Source: Pirellulimonas nuda
GTDB taxonomy: Bacteria > Planctomycetota > Planctomycetia > Pirellulales > Lacipirellulaceae
Direction: 5' to 3'
Assembly (NCBI RefSeq): GCF_007750855.1
Contig: NZ_CP036291.1
Span: 4,526,001-4,590,000 of the forward strand
Length of the DNA stretch: 64,000 nt
In this document: piece by piece, positions 9,762-18,447 of the stretch
Numbering within the stretch: position 1 is the first letter of the stretch
Layout: the number at the start of each line of letters is the position of its first letter
Translations under genes and position numbers: made by a program
The notes under the pieces: generated by a model
Seen by the model: only the letters and a program-made list of their open reading frames with translations
Databases searched by the model: none
Told to the model about the DNA's origin: nothing

Positions 9762-10892
9762 TTAACTCTCGTACGGGTCTGCGCTGGCGTCGAAGGCGCT
9801 CTTCTCTTCTTCGGCGAAGCGTTTGGCCAAGTCCTCGACGCTGTTGCACTTGCCCAGCGCGTCTTCTTTGGTCACCAGGCCTTCTTTCCAGGCCTTGAAG
9901 ATGTGGTCGTCCAGAAGCTGCATGCCGTGCTTCTGGCCGGTTTGGATGGACGACGTGATGCGGAAGATCTTGTTCTCGCGGATCAGGTTCGCGATGCCCG
10001 GGGTGACGATGAGCGTCTCGAACGCCGCGACGCGGCCGCCGCCGATCTTCTTGAGCAGTTGCTGGGAGAGGATGCCGATGATCGCCGACGCGAGCTGGGT
10101 GCGGATCTGGTCCTGCTGGTGTGTGGGGAAGACGTCGATGATGCGGTTGATGGTGCCCGCGGCGCTGGAGGTGTGCAGCGTGCCGAACACGATGTGGCCC
10201 GTTTCCGCGGCGGTGATGGCGGCCTCGATGGTCTCCAGGTCGCGCATCTCGCCCACCAGGATCACGTCGGGGTCTTGCCGCAGGGCGCGGCGGATGGCCT
10301 CGGAGAAGCTGGTGACGTCTGTCCCCACCTCACGCTGGTTGATCGTGCTCTTCTTGTGGTTGTGCTGGAACTCGATCGGGTCTTCGATCGTGATGATGTG
10401 GTGGTCGACGTTCTCGTTGAGGTAGTCGACCATCGCCGCCAGCGAGGTCGACTTGCCCGAACCGGTCGGTCCCGTGACCAGCACCAGGCCGCGGGGCCGC
10501 ATGATGAGCTTCTTGAACACCTCGGGGAGCTTGAGCTGGTCCATCGTCCACAGGTCGACCGGGATCTGCCGGAGGACCATGGCCACCTTGCCCCGCTGCC
10601 GGAAGATGGACACACGGAAGCGGGCGGCGTCGCCGAACGCGAAGCCGAAGTCTGCGCTGCCGGTCTCTTGGAACTCTTGTTGGCAGCGGTCGGGCGTGAT
10701 GCTCTTCATCAACGCCATCGTGTCTTGGTCGTCCAGCACCTTGGTCTTGAGCTTCTGCATCCGCCCGCTGATGCGGAACACCGGGGGCTGCCCCACGGTG
10801 ATGTGGATGTCGCTCGCCCCCTGCTTGATCGCAGCGGCAAGCAGCTTGTCGATCAGGATCGTGCCGGTGTTGGCCGGGGATTCGGTGCTCAT
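9762..10892 (-). CDS. pilT: PilT twitching-motility retraction ATPase
   Basis: 376 residues, close to the usual PilT length. It starts ILIDKLLAAAIKQGASDIHI and has Walker A GPTGSGKSTSLAAMVDYLN at about residue 142, the Walker B region DPDVILVGEMRDLETIEAA at about 212 and the His box HIVFGTLHTSSAAGTINRI. The PilT mark FETLIVTPGIANLIRENK lies near 305. It lacks the zinc CxxC pairs and MshEN domain of PilB, as expected. Its role is ATP-driven pilus disassembly, so the locus probably encodes a retractable pilus rather than only a secretion pseudopilus. A candidate promoter lies about 340 bases upstream. Confidence 0.95.
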   Translation of the reverse strand: MSTESPANTGTILIDKLLAAAIKQGASDIHITVGQPPVFRISGRMQKLKTKVLDDQDTMALMKSITPDRCQQEFQETGSADFGFAFGDAARFRVSIFRQRGKVAMVLRQIPVDLWTMDQLKLPEVFKKLIMRPRGLVLVTGPTGSGKSTSLAAMVDYLNENVDHHIITIEDPIEFQHNHKKSTINQREVGTDVTSFSEAIRRALRQDPDVILVGEMRDLETIEAAITAAETGHIVFGTLHTSSAAGTINRIIDVFPTHQQDQIRTQLASAIIGILSQQLLKKIGGGRVAAFETLIVTPGIANLIRENKIFRITSSIQTGQKHGMQLLDDHIFKAWKEGLVTKEDALGKCNSVEDLAKRFAEEEKSAFDASADPYES

Positions 10893-11431
10893 GCTGGCTC
10901 GTGCCTGGCGGCGTTTACGGGGGCCTTACGGACGGGTGGGGGCAGCGACCGCACGGGGAACCGCGTGGCGCCGCCCAGAAAACGCTTGAAAACCATGGCG
11001 CACAAGGCCGTTGGCAGAATCGGCGCGGGTCGCCGGGGCGACGCCTGCTGCTGAATCGGCCTGCCGGCCTCGATCGCGGTTAACCGCGGCTCTTGTGCTC
11101 TGTTCCTTGGCGGCGGACCCGGCGGTAGTGAAGAGCCCCGCTGTTCCGCCCGCCCCTCTGCCAGACGCCTTCCGCTGCCTGGGGGTTGTTGAGCGCCGGT
11201 TGCCCGCCGTCGCCCTGCCTTTCCGACCCGAAAGCATTATTGTCGCAGTAGCGTGCTAGCTCAAGTGTTTTGCTGAGCACGATTTAGGCGCAAAGAGCCT
11301 CGCAGTGGCGGTTCGCTGGGCATCCACCTGCCGCGCAAACCAGCACAACCGTCACCCGCGAACGGGCCCTGCCCCGCGCCTCGCGGCGGTCCACACGGGG
11401 GGGGGGCGGTAGGCGCCAGAGGGGGCCGCCA
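10893..11431. other. Long gap between pilT and the second pilB-like gene
   Basis: No convincing gene. Short open frames here have no ribosome site or recognisable composition. It contains a promoter-like pair at 11236-11264 reading toward pilT, and a GC-rich end with a run of nine or more G bases near 11397-11407. Confidence 0.6.
11236..11264 (-). promoter_or_regulatory. Candidate sigma70-type promoter for pilT
   Basis: On the minus strand TTGAGC, a 17-base spacer and AATAAT match the -35/-10 pattern. The leader to the pilT start would be about 340 bases, which is long, so this is a prediction only. Confidence 0.35.
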
Positions 11432-13132
11432 TCAGCCCATCTTTTTGGCCACGCGGAAGACTTCCTCGACCGTGGTGATGCCGGCGCAAACCTTGTCGAT
11501 CCCGTCCTCGAAGAGCGAGCGCATCCCTTCTTTTGCAGCGGCTTTACGGATATCGACGGTCGACGCGCTCTTGAAGGTGAGCTCCCGGATCGTGTTGTTC
11601 ATCAGCAGCAACTCGTAGATGCCCAGGCGCCCGCGGTACCCGCTGCCGCCGCAATGATTGCACCCGCGGCCCTTCATAAAGTTGGCTTTGGCGACCTGCT
11701 CGGGGGTGATGCCGGCGGTCTCGATTTCGTAGTGCGTTGGGGTGTACGGTTGTTTACATTTCGAGCACACAACGCGGACCAATCTTTGCGCCAAAATTCC
11801 GATCACGCTGCCTGCGACGAGGTACGAGGGGACGCCGAGGTCGGTCATTCGTGACACGGCGCCGGGCGCATCGTTGGTATGGAGCGTACTGAAAACCAGG
11901 TGTCCAGTCAGAGAAGCCTGGATTCCCATCGAAGCTGTCTCATAGTCGCGCATTTCGCCCACCAGGATCACGTTTGGGGCTTGCCGCAACATCGCCCGGA
12001 TGATCCGTGAGAAATCCAGCCCGATGCTGTGCTTCACCTCGACCTGGTTGATGCCCGCCAGGTAGTACTCTACCGGGTCCTCGGCGGTGATGATCTTCCG
12101 GTCGGGCCGGTTGAGCTCGTTCATCGCCGCGTAGAGCGTGGTGGTCTTCCCAGAGCCGGTCGGGCCCGTGACCAAGAAGATGCCGTTGGGGCGGCGGATG
12201 AGGTTACGGAAGTTCTTGAAGTCGGCCTCACCCAGGCCGAGCTGCCGGACCCCGATCTTGATGTTGTCTGGGTCCAAGAGCCGCATCACGCAGCTCTGGC
12301 CGTGGTTGGTAGGGAGCATGCTGATCCGCAGGTCGAGCTGCTTGCCGCCGGCGGTGATCTTGATCCGGCCGTCCTGGCACCTGCGGCGTTCCGCAATGTC
12401 CATCCGGGCGAGGATCTTAATGCGGGAGAGCAGCGCCCCCAGCAGACGCCGCGGTGGGCTGTCGCGTTCGACCAGCACGCCGTCGATCCGGTAGCGGATC
12501 CGCACCCGGTCCTCGAACGGCTCGACATGGATGTCGGAGGCCCGCAGCTGCACCGCCTCGGCGATCATGAGCTGCACAAACCGCACGATCGGAGCGCTCG
12601 CCTCGTCCACTTCTTCGTCGTCGGAGTCGGCGTCGTCCCCCTCGGTCTCGGTGAAGTCGATGGCCGTGTCGGTGAACTCTTGCAGCATGGAGTCGGCCGA
12701 CTCGTCGCCCATCTGGCCGTAGTTGCGGTTAATCGCTTCGAGGATGCTCTCCCGCGTCGCGATGCCGATGTTGATCTTGCGGTTGAGGATGAACTGCAGC
12801 TTGTCGAACGTCTCGTAGTCGTCCGGGTCGCTCACCAGCACCTTGAGGGCGTCGTCCTCCTCGGCCAGCGGGATCACCGCGTTTTCGCGGGCGACCGACT
12901 CGGGGACCAGTTCCACCACGGCGGGGGGGATCGGCACGTCTCGCAGGTCGTAGAACTCGTACCCGTGCATGTCCGCGAGCGCCTGCGAAACCTGCTCGCT
13001 GGTGGCGTATCCCTGCGAAACCAGGGCCTCTTGCACCTTGCTGTGGTTCTTCTTGGAGAGCGCCTCGGCTTCGGCAAACTGCTCCTTGCTGACCACCCGC
13101 TTTTCGATGAGGAACTTGCCAAGGGGGGTCAT
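11432..13132 (-). CDS. Second PilB/GspE-type ATPase
   Basis: 566 residues with the same plan as the product of 7909-9636: MshEN-like N-terminus (LGKFLIEKRVVSKEQFAEAE), an acidic linker (DFTETEGDDADSDDEEVDE) at about residues 155-173, Walker A GPTGSGKTTTLYAAMNEL at about 325, Walker B NVILVGEMRDYETASMG at about 394, and two zinc CxxC pairs (CSKCKQPY at about 457, CNHCGGSGYRGRLG at about 492). It is a paralog, not a duplicate. It may power a different pilus or secretion mode. It is the first gene of the minus-strand series and is separated from pilT by 539 bases. Confidence 0.93.
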   Translation of the reverse strand: MTPLGKFLIEKRVVSKEQFAEAEALSKKNHSKVQEALVSQGYATSEQVSQALADMHGYEFYDLRDVPIPPAVVELVPESVARENAVIPLAEEDDALKVLVSDPDDYETFDKLQFILNRKINIGIATRESILEAINRNYGQMGDESADSMLQEFTDTAIDFTETEGDDADSDDEEVDEASAPIVRFVQLMIAEAVQLRASDIHVEPFEDRVRIRYRIDGVLVERDSPPRRLLGALLSRIKILARMDIAERRRCQDGRIKITAGGKQLDLRISMLPTNHGQSCVMRLLDPDNIKIGVRQLGLGEADFKNFRNLIRRPNGIFLVTGPTGSGKTTTLYAAMNELNRPDRKIITAEDPVEYYLAGINQVEVKHSIGLDFSRIIRAMLRQAPNVILVGEMRDYETASMGIQASLTGHLVFSTLHTNDAPGAVSRMTDLGVPSYLVAGSVIGILAQRLVRVVCSKCKQPYTPTHYEIETAGITPEQVAKANFMKGRGCNHCGGSGYRGRLGIYELLLMNNTIRELTFKSASTVDIRKAAAKEGMRSLFEDGIDKVCAGITTVEEVFRVAKKMG

Positions 13133-13262
13133 AACACGGGCCGTGCGGAGTGCGGATCGGGTCGGAAAGAGGGGCAGAATTGCGCTAAACCCCTACAGGA
13201 TCAAGACTAATGGCGGGGGTTGGGGGTGTCAACAAACCTCGCAGTTTCGTGAGTACACGAGC

Positions 13263-13379
13263 GAGCCGGGGCGTCCCCGCCCCCGGCGCGGCGCGATCAA
13301 TCGTCCATCGCACGGTGCTGCGGGCGCCACGCAGTAGCGGGTTCATTGAGCGTCGCCGGGGGTGGGGACACCCCGGCTC
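13263..13379. repeat. Large REP-like palindrome
   Basis: The arm agccggggcgtccccgcccc from about 13264 pairs imperfectly with the arm ggggtggggacaccccggct ending at about 13377. The same agccggggcgtcc core recurs in the element at 18310-18415. Confidence 0.8.
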
Positions 13380-13393
13380 ACACGCGATTTGGA

Positions 13394-14197
13394 TTAATGT
13401 CCGGTCTCGCGCGGCGGGACGTGCCCCTCGGCGCGCGGCGGCCGCTTCTGCGACTTTTCGCTGTCTCCGTCGCGCTTGCGGGCCTCGGGCTTGTCTGGCT
13501 TGGACTTGGGGGCGGCCTTGGGGGCGTCCATCTTCCGGGCCGACTGCCGGAGCTTGGCCGCCGCCGACCGTAGGCCGTCGGCCTCGTTGTACAACTCTAG
13601 GTTCTCGAGCCCGTGGGCGTGGCGTTCCAGCTCGAAGGCCATATCGCGGAGCACGCGTTGCTTGCTGGCGGCCGCGGGGGGGGTTGGGGCGTACGGGTTG
13701 TGCATCGCCGGGCCGGCCGAGTGTGGCGGGCCCTGCGTGGGGGGCCCATGAAGCATGGGTTGCGCCCATTGCTGCCCAGCTTGGGGGCCGGCATGAGAGC
13801 CGGCATGAGAGGGACCCGCCGGCCCCGGCGGAGCAAACATCCCGGGAGGGGCGTCCCTGGGGCGGTCTTGCGGAGCGATCGGCCGGCCCGCGGGACGCTG
13901 GCGCGCGTCGGTGTCGCGGCGTGACCGCTGGTCTTGCTGCGGCTCACGGGTCTCCCGCCCGTCACGGGTCTCCCGCGCTTCACGAGTCCCCGCGACGCGT
14001 TGCACTTGATCGCGGAACTCCTGGTCGCTGCCGGGCCTACGCAGCTCGGGGTGCTCGCGTTGGTAGCTCTCGCGTACCTGCGCGATCTGTTCGGCGATGC
14101 GAGCCGCCTGCGCATCGCGAGCCTGGGAAGGCTCGTCCGCCGCCACCGGAGTCACCGCCAAGAAACAAACCCCAATCCAGCCCAATCGCGATCGCAT
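13394..14197 (-). CDS. Secreted low-complexity protein of unknown function
   Basis: 267 residues from the ATG at 14197 (AGGAG seven bases upstream; a GTG just before it is less well spaced). A signal peptide with probable cleavage after VAADE-type residues (near 20) precedes a charged, glutamine- and arginine-rich region, a Pro/Gly/His-rich middle, and a helical segment at about 170-225 (VLRDMAFELERHAHGLENLEL) that could be a coiled coil. The C-terminus is lysine-rich. I do not recognise a family. It stands alone between two inverted-repeat regions, with glycosyltransferase genes on the far side. Confidence 0.65.
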   Translation of the reverse strand: MRSRLGWIGVCFLAVTPVAADEPSQARDAQAARIAEQIAQVRESYQREHPELRRPGSDQEFRDQVQRVAGTREARETRDGRETREPQQDQRSRRDTDARQRPAGRPIAPQDRPRDAPPGMFAPPGPAGPSHAGSHAGPQAGQQWAQPMLHGPPTQGPPHSAGPAMHNPYAPTPPAAASKQRVLRDMAFELERHAHGLENLELYNEADGLRSAAAKLRQSARKMDAPKAAPKSKPDKPEARKRDGDSEKSQKRPPRAEGHVPPRETGH

Positions 14198-14367
14198 CAC
14201 AATGCTCCTAAGAAAAGATGTTACTGCCGGCGTGTCACTTTACTCGCCAAGACTCGTCCGTGTCGTCTGTGCTATACGTGGCACATTCCGTCTTTGTGCT
14301 TCTTTGTGCCTTTTCGTGGCAATCGTCGTCCGTGGTTGACGCCGGCGGCTGCTTGCTCTGGTGCGGG

Positions 14368-15603
14368 TTAGGGCGACGGCTCGCCGGTGAATTCTGCTGC
14401 GTCGTCCTCGGCGATCTGCCGCAACCGGCTGGGGAAATCGGGCAGCGCCGCCATCACTCGGCTCCAGGTCGGCAGCGCCGCGGCCCCGGTCGGATCGTCC
14501 AGCACCGCCTGGCCGGCCGTGGCGATGAGCGCCGCGAACGCCTCGATCGCTTGCTCCTCGCTGTGCCGGTCGTACTCTAAGCTATTCATCATTGCGTCGG
14601 CGTGGTATTGCCGCACCGCGTCTTGGGCGAGCCGCAAGAAGGCTGCTTGCAGGGTCATCAGGTGGCCCTGGCTCAAGACCTGCCCGCGGCTGGCGAGCGT
14701 CCGCAGGATGCTCTGGATGATCTGCGAGCCCATCTTCAGCAGACCCGAATGCGGGTCGCTGCGGTCCAGCGGCTGGTGCTTGTGCTCGTACAGCCTGCCG
14801 AGGTCGACCTGGCAGACCCGCTTGGGAGACGTGTTGCGGAACACCTCGGCCAGCACGCCGACCTCTAATCCCCAGTCGCACGGGATGCGGTTGGAGCGGG
14901 CCAGCGTGGCGCTGATGGCGAACTCGCCCGACAGTGGGTAGCGGAAGCTCCGCAGGAACACCAGGAACGGGTCGCTCCCCAGCACCGCGATCATCGCCCG
15001 CAGCAGCGGCGTCATCAGCAGCCGCACCACGCGGCCGTGCATGCGGTCGGTCACGCGGGCGTAGTAGGCCTTGGCGAACTCGAAATCGACGCTGGCGTGG
15101 GCCATCGGCAGGCAGAGCCGCACCAGCATCTCGTTGTCGTAGTTCACGATGTCGCAGTCCTGCAGCACAAACGCCTTGAGCCGCGGGTCGGCCAGCAGGA
15201 AGCCGAAGGCGGTCCACACCGCCCTCCCCTTGCCGGGCTGCGAGACGTCGAACCCCGCGTCGGTAAGCTCCGCAAAGGCGGCGGCGCCGCGGGGGCCGTC
15301 GGTCCACAGCACGTGCGCCCGCGGGCCGAGCTGCGAGACGATCCTGCGGCACTCGCGGTAGTCTTCGACCGAATCGGCGCGGTTGAGCAGCACCAGCGTG
15401 GTGTCGATGTAGTCCGCCGCGGCCAGCTTCTGAGCGATCCGCGCGAACGGCTCTGCCCGCATGTCGCTGGCCGTGACCGGCAGCAAGAGGCCGATGGGGT
15501 GGCGCTGGACCGCCGCGCGGAGGTTGGCCTCGATCTGCTCTGGGTGCACGGTCCCCAGCTCGTGGAGCGTGGTGATCGGACCGTGCTGGGCGAAGTCGGG
15601 CAT
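14368..15603 (-). CDS. gpgS: GT81 glucosyl-3-phosphoglycerate synthase (GpgS)
   Basis: 411 residues. The family pattern is visible in order: nucleotide-sugar site region PGKGRAVWTAFGFLL at about 127, a metal-binding DCD in FVLQDCDIVN (DxD equivalent) at about 151, HGRVVRLLMTPLLRAMI at about 193, PLSGEFAIS at about 225, DWGLEVGVLAEVF at about 243, and VDLGRLYEHKHQPL at about 267. GpgS transfers glucose from NDP-glucose to 3-phosphoglycerate, the first step to glucosylglycerate and mannosylglucosylglycerate. It faces away from two GT4 genes and a HAD phosphatase, 222 bases apart, which fits such a pathway. Family assignment is confident; exact donor is not. Confidence 0.8.
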   Translation of the reverse strand: MPDFAQHGPITTLHELGTVHPEQIEANLRAAVQRHPIGLLLPVTASDMRAEPFARIAQKLAAADYIDTTLVLLNRADSVEDYRECRRIVSQLGPRAHVLWTDGPRGAAAFAELTDAGFDVSQPGKGRAVWTAFGFLLADPRLKAFVLQDCDIVNYDNEMLVRLCLPMAHASVDFEFAKAYYARVTDRMHGRVVRLLMTPLLRAMIAVLGSDPFLVFLRSFRYPLSGEFAISATLARSNRIPCDWGLEVGVLAEVFRNTSPKRVCQVDLGRLYEHKHQPLDRSDPHSGLLKMGSQIIQSILRTLASRGQVLSQGHLMTLQAAFLRLAQDAVRQYHADAMMNSLEYDRHSEEQAIEAFAALIATAGQAVLDDPTGAAALPTWSRVMAALPDFPSRLRQIAEDDAAEFTGEPSP

Positions 15604-15631
15604 GGCGGTCAGTATAGCATGCCTTGGCCAG

Positions 15632-15715
15632 CAGCCGACGGGTTGCGCCCCGTCGGGGTGGCTGAGAAGGTGACGCCCACCGGATCGCGCCGACGGGGCG
15701 TAACCCGTCGGCTAG
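15632..15715. repeat. CCGACGGGG composite palindrome, copy 1
   Basis: Two hairpins, agccgacgggttgcgccccg near 15633 and its mirror gacggggcgtaacccgtcgg near 15692, separated by a short linker. It lies in the divergent gap between gpgS and the GT4 gene, so it may sit close to both promoters. Related copies lie at 37725, 42484, 47255, 61962 and 63757. Confidence 0.9.
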
Positions 15716-15825
15716 TTCCGGGGTTTGATTGGCGGAGATGTGCCAGCGGCGCGGTCCAGTTGACACAGCAACCCCAGTTGGCGAGCCTGAGAGGGCTACG
15801 CACCTATCTACCGTCACCGCCGCCA

Positions 15826-17406
15826 ATGCAACTCGCGATCGCGCACTACCACCTCGACTCGGGGGGCGTAACCCAGGTCATCCGCAACCAGTTGCGTGCG
15901 CTGGCGGCCTGCCCCGCCGCGAGCCGGCCCGAACGCGTGGTGGTGCTGTACGGGGGGCGACGCGGCGGCTGGCCGGCGCCGCAGCCGGACGAGACGCCCC
16001 CGTTTGAGCTGGAGCTGGTTCCCGTGGCGGAGCTGGAGTACTCCGAGTCGGCGTCGGCCAGGCCCGACGCCATGGCCGATCGGCTGCACCAGGTGCTCGG
16101 CGACCACGGCATGAAGGTCGATCAGACGCTGATCCACTTTCACAACCACTCCCTCGGCAAGAACGGATCGGTGCCCGGCGCGCTCGCCCTGCTCGCCGAC
16201 CGCGGCTACCGGCTGCTGCTGCAGGTGCACGACTTCATCGAAGACTTCCGCCCCGCCAACTACCGGCGGCTCGAGCGGTCGTTGGGGCTCCGCGACCCGC
16301 AAGCGATCGCCCGGGTTCAGTACCCGCAAAACCCGTCGATCCACTACGCCACGCTCACCACGCGCGACTCGGACCTGCTGCTCCAGGCCGGCGTCGCCGC
16401 CGAGCGCGTCCACCTGCTCCCCAACCCGGTGGTCGACTTCCACAAGGCGCCCCCGCGCGACGAGGCCCGCGCGCGGGTCGCTCAGCGGCTGGGGCTCAAA
16501 CAAGGCCAACGGCTGCTGGTCTACCCGGTGCGCGGCATCCGCCGGAAGAACCTGGGAGAGATGCTGCTGCACGCGGCGCTCGATGGGGGCCAAACGATGG
16601 CGGCGCTCACGCTCCCCCCCATCAGCCCGGTCGAGCTCCCCTCGTACGACCGCTGGCACGGGCTCTCCGAACGGCTGCGGCTGCCGTGCCGCTTCGACAT
16701 CGGCGGCCTCGGCCGGCTGGAGTACGAGGACTCGCTGGCGGCCTCCGATGCGCTTCTCACCACCAGCGTCGCCGAGGGCTTCGGGCTGGTGTTCCTCGAG
16801 GCGTGGCTCGCGGGCCGACCCCTCACCGGACGCAACCTGCCGGAGATCACGGGGGACTTCGAAACGCTCGGCATGCGTTTCGACCTGCTCGACCCAGACA
16901 TCAAGCTGCCGGTCGACTGGCTGCCGATCGACGAGGTCCGCGAAGCGATCGGCGAGCTGCACGAGTGGGTCTGCCGCGACTACGGGTTCGCCACAGACGG
17001 CGCGCCGCTGGCCGACGAGCGCCAAGCGCAGCTCGCCGCGATCGGCGCCGAGGGGACCATCGATTTCGCCCAGCTCCCCACCCACTGGCAAGCAGACGTC
17101 GTCACGCGTATCCGGCAGGAGGGCGCATCGGCGATCGATCGGGTGCTGGAGCTCAACCCCACCGTCGCGGCGGGGCTCAAGGCCACGGCCCAGTCGCACC
17201 GCGAGACGATCGAGTCGAACGCCGCGGTCGTCCGCCAGCACTACTCTCCCCAGTCCATCGGCGGGAAGCTCTGCGCCACGTACGCCGCGGTGCAAGAGGC
17301 CCCGGCGGGGCCCTGCGCCGCAGACCAGGGGGTCGTCGACGGCGCCGTGATCTTGCGGCACTACCTGCGCGCCGACCGCCTGCACCCCGTGCGGACCGAG
17401 GCCTAG
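15826..17406 (+). CDS. GT4-family glycosyltransferase, candidate solute pathway enzyme
   Basis: From the ATG at 15826 the protein is 526 residues and starts directly with a GT-B fold (LAIAHYHLDSGGVTQVIRNQ). HNHSLGKNGSVPGAL lies near residue 105. The C-terminal domain has the donor-site motif EGFGLVFLEAW, an E-x7-E pattern, at about 320. A longer open frame extends upstream to 15037 but lies opposite gpgS and is not needed. It is followed after three bases by the HAD phosphatase gene, so they are co-transcribed. Together with gpgS it is a candidate mannosyl- or glucosyl-transferase acting on phosphoglycerate glycosides (inference). Confidence 0.8.
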   Translation: MQLAIAHYHLDSGGVTQVIRNQLRALAACPAASRPERVVVLYGGRRGGWPAPQPDETPPFELELVPVAELEYSESASARPDAMADRLHQVLGDHGMKVDQTLIHFHNHSLGKNGSVPGALALLADRGYRLLLQVHDFIEDFRPANYRRLERSLGLRDPQAIARVQYPQNPSIHYATLTTRDSDLLLQAGVAAERVHLLPNPVVDFHKAPPRDEARARVAQRLGLKQGQRLLVYPVRGIRRKNLGEMLLHAALDGGQTMAALTLPPISPVELPSYDRWHGLSERLRLPCRFDIGGLGRLEYEDSLAASDALLTTSVAEGFGLVFLEAWLAGRPLTGRNLPEITGDFETLGMRFDLLDPDIKLPVDWLPIDEVREAIGELHEWVCRDYGFATDGAPLADERQAQLAAIGAEGTIDFAQLPTHWQADVVTRIRQEGASAIDRVLELNPTVAAGLKATAQSHRETIESNAAVVRQHYSPQSIGGKLCATYAAVQEAPAGPCAADQGVVDGAVILRHYLRADRLHPVRTEA

Positions 17407-17409
17407 GGC

Positions 17410-18285
17410 GTGACCGACGATCAGCTTGTGCGCCTAATCGCCCAGCTCAGCAGGCCCCTCGCGCCGCTTCCGACCGACGTGGAGGCGGCCCCCACGCCCC
17501 TGGACGGCGTGCGCGCGCTGCTGCTTGACGTCTACGGGACCCTGCTGGCGAGCGCCAGCGGCGACATCAGCCTGGCCGACCCGCTCGCGCGCAGCGACAT
17601 GGCCGTCGACGCGCTGGCGGTGTGCGGGCTGCACCGCTGCATCGACCGCGACGGCTTGGTCGAGCGCCTGCACGACCAGATCGCTGCCCAGCACGCCCGG
17701 CTGCGTGAACAGGGGGTCGAGTTCCCGGAGGTCGACATCGTCGCGGTGTGGCGGCGGCTCCCGTGGGCCGAACCGCCCGACGACGCGGCGCTGCGGCGCG
17801 TGGCCGTTGAGTACGAGTGCCGGGTGAACCCGGTGTGGCCGATGCCCGAGGCCGCAGAGCTGCTGGCCGAGCTGCGCCGCTGCGGCGTCGCGGTAGGGAT
17901 CGTCAGCAACGCCCAGTTCTACACGCCGCTGGCGGTCGAGGCGTTGCTGGGGGCGCCGCTGGGGGCGTTGGGGTTCGACCCCTCGCTGTGCGTCTGGTCG
18001 TTCGAGCACCTCCAGGCCAAGCCGGGCCGGTTCCTGTACGACGAGGCGGCTGGGCGCCTGGCGGCCCACGGCATCGCGCCCGGCGAGGCCCTGATGGTGG
18101 GCAACGACCTGCGGAACGACATCGCCGCCGCCCAAGCAGCGGGGCTGCGAACCGCGTTGTTCGCCGGCGACGGGCGCTCGCTGCGCATGCGCCACGGCGA
18201 TCCGCTGGTCGAGGGGGTGCGGGCAGACGCCGTCGTCACCCGGCTCTCACAGCTTCTGACGGTCATGCGGCTTGCACCACGGTGA
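17410..18285 (+). CDS. HAD-superfamily phosphatase
   Basis: 291 residues from a GTG start, three bases after the upstream stop. HAD motifs are intact: motif I LLLDVYGTLLA at about 37 with the nucleophile aspartate (the haloacid-dehalogenase style DxYGT, not DxDGT), motif II VGIVSNAQF at about 162, motif III lysine in QAKPGRFLYD at about 203, and motif IV GNDLRNDIAAAQAAG at about 233. Its position between two GT4 genes and near gpgS suggests it removes the phosphate of glucosyl- or mannosylglucosyl-3-phosphoglycerate, the step assigned to GpgP or MggB. This is an inference from context; sequence alone gives only HAD hydrolase. Confidence 0.8.
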   Translation: MTDDQLVRLIAQLSRPLAPLPTDVEAAPTPLDGVRALLLDVYGTLLASASGDISLADPLARSDMAVDALAVCGLHRCIDRDGLVERLHDQIAAQHARLREQGVEFPEVDIVAVWRRLPWAEPPDDAALRRVAVEYECRVNPVWPMPEAAELLAELRRCGVAVGIVSNAQFYTPLAVEALLGAPLGALGFDPSLCVWSFEHLQAKPGRFLYDEAAGRLAAHGIAPGEALMVGNDLRNDIAAAQAAGLRTALFAGDGRSLRMRHGDPLVEGVRADAVVTRLSQLLTVMRLAPR

Positions 18286-18309
18286 TGGGGACGTACAGTT
18301 GCGGGGGAG

Positions 18310-18415
18310 AGCCCCCGAGCAGCGATCGCAGATCGCGACGGGCCGGGGGCGAGGACGCCCCGGCCCGCACGTCGCTCCTTGTGAGCCGGGGCGTCCTCGC
18401 CCCCGGCCCGTCCGT
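18310..18415. repeat. REP-like palindrome
   Basis: The arm gggccgggggcgaggacgcc near 18341 pairs with the arm ggcgtcctcgcccccggccc near 18391. It fills the gap between the HAD phosphatase and the next glycosyltransferase and shares its core with the element at 13263-13379. Confidence 0.9.
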
Positions 18416-18447
18416 GTAATGACGACAACACACGCACCCCGCGCCGA

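Noticed and set aside
10926-11280. Small minus-strand frames in the gap upstream of pilT
   Set aside because: No ribosome site, no hydrophobic or domain pattern, and low-complexity products.
12029-13210. Plus-strand open frame opposite the second pilB-like gene
   Set aside because: The same antisense artefact; the minus strand has clear Walker and zinc motifs.
15037-15825. Upstream in-frame extension of the first GT4 gene
   Set aside because: It runs opposite the well-supported gpgS gene and through a palindrome; the GT-B fold begins at the ATG at 15826.
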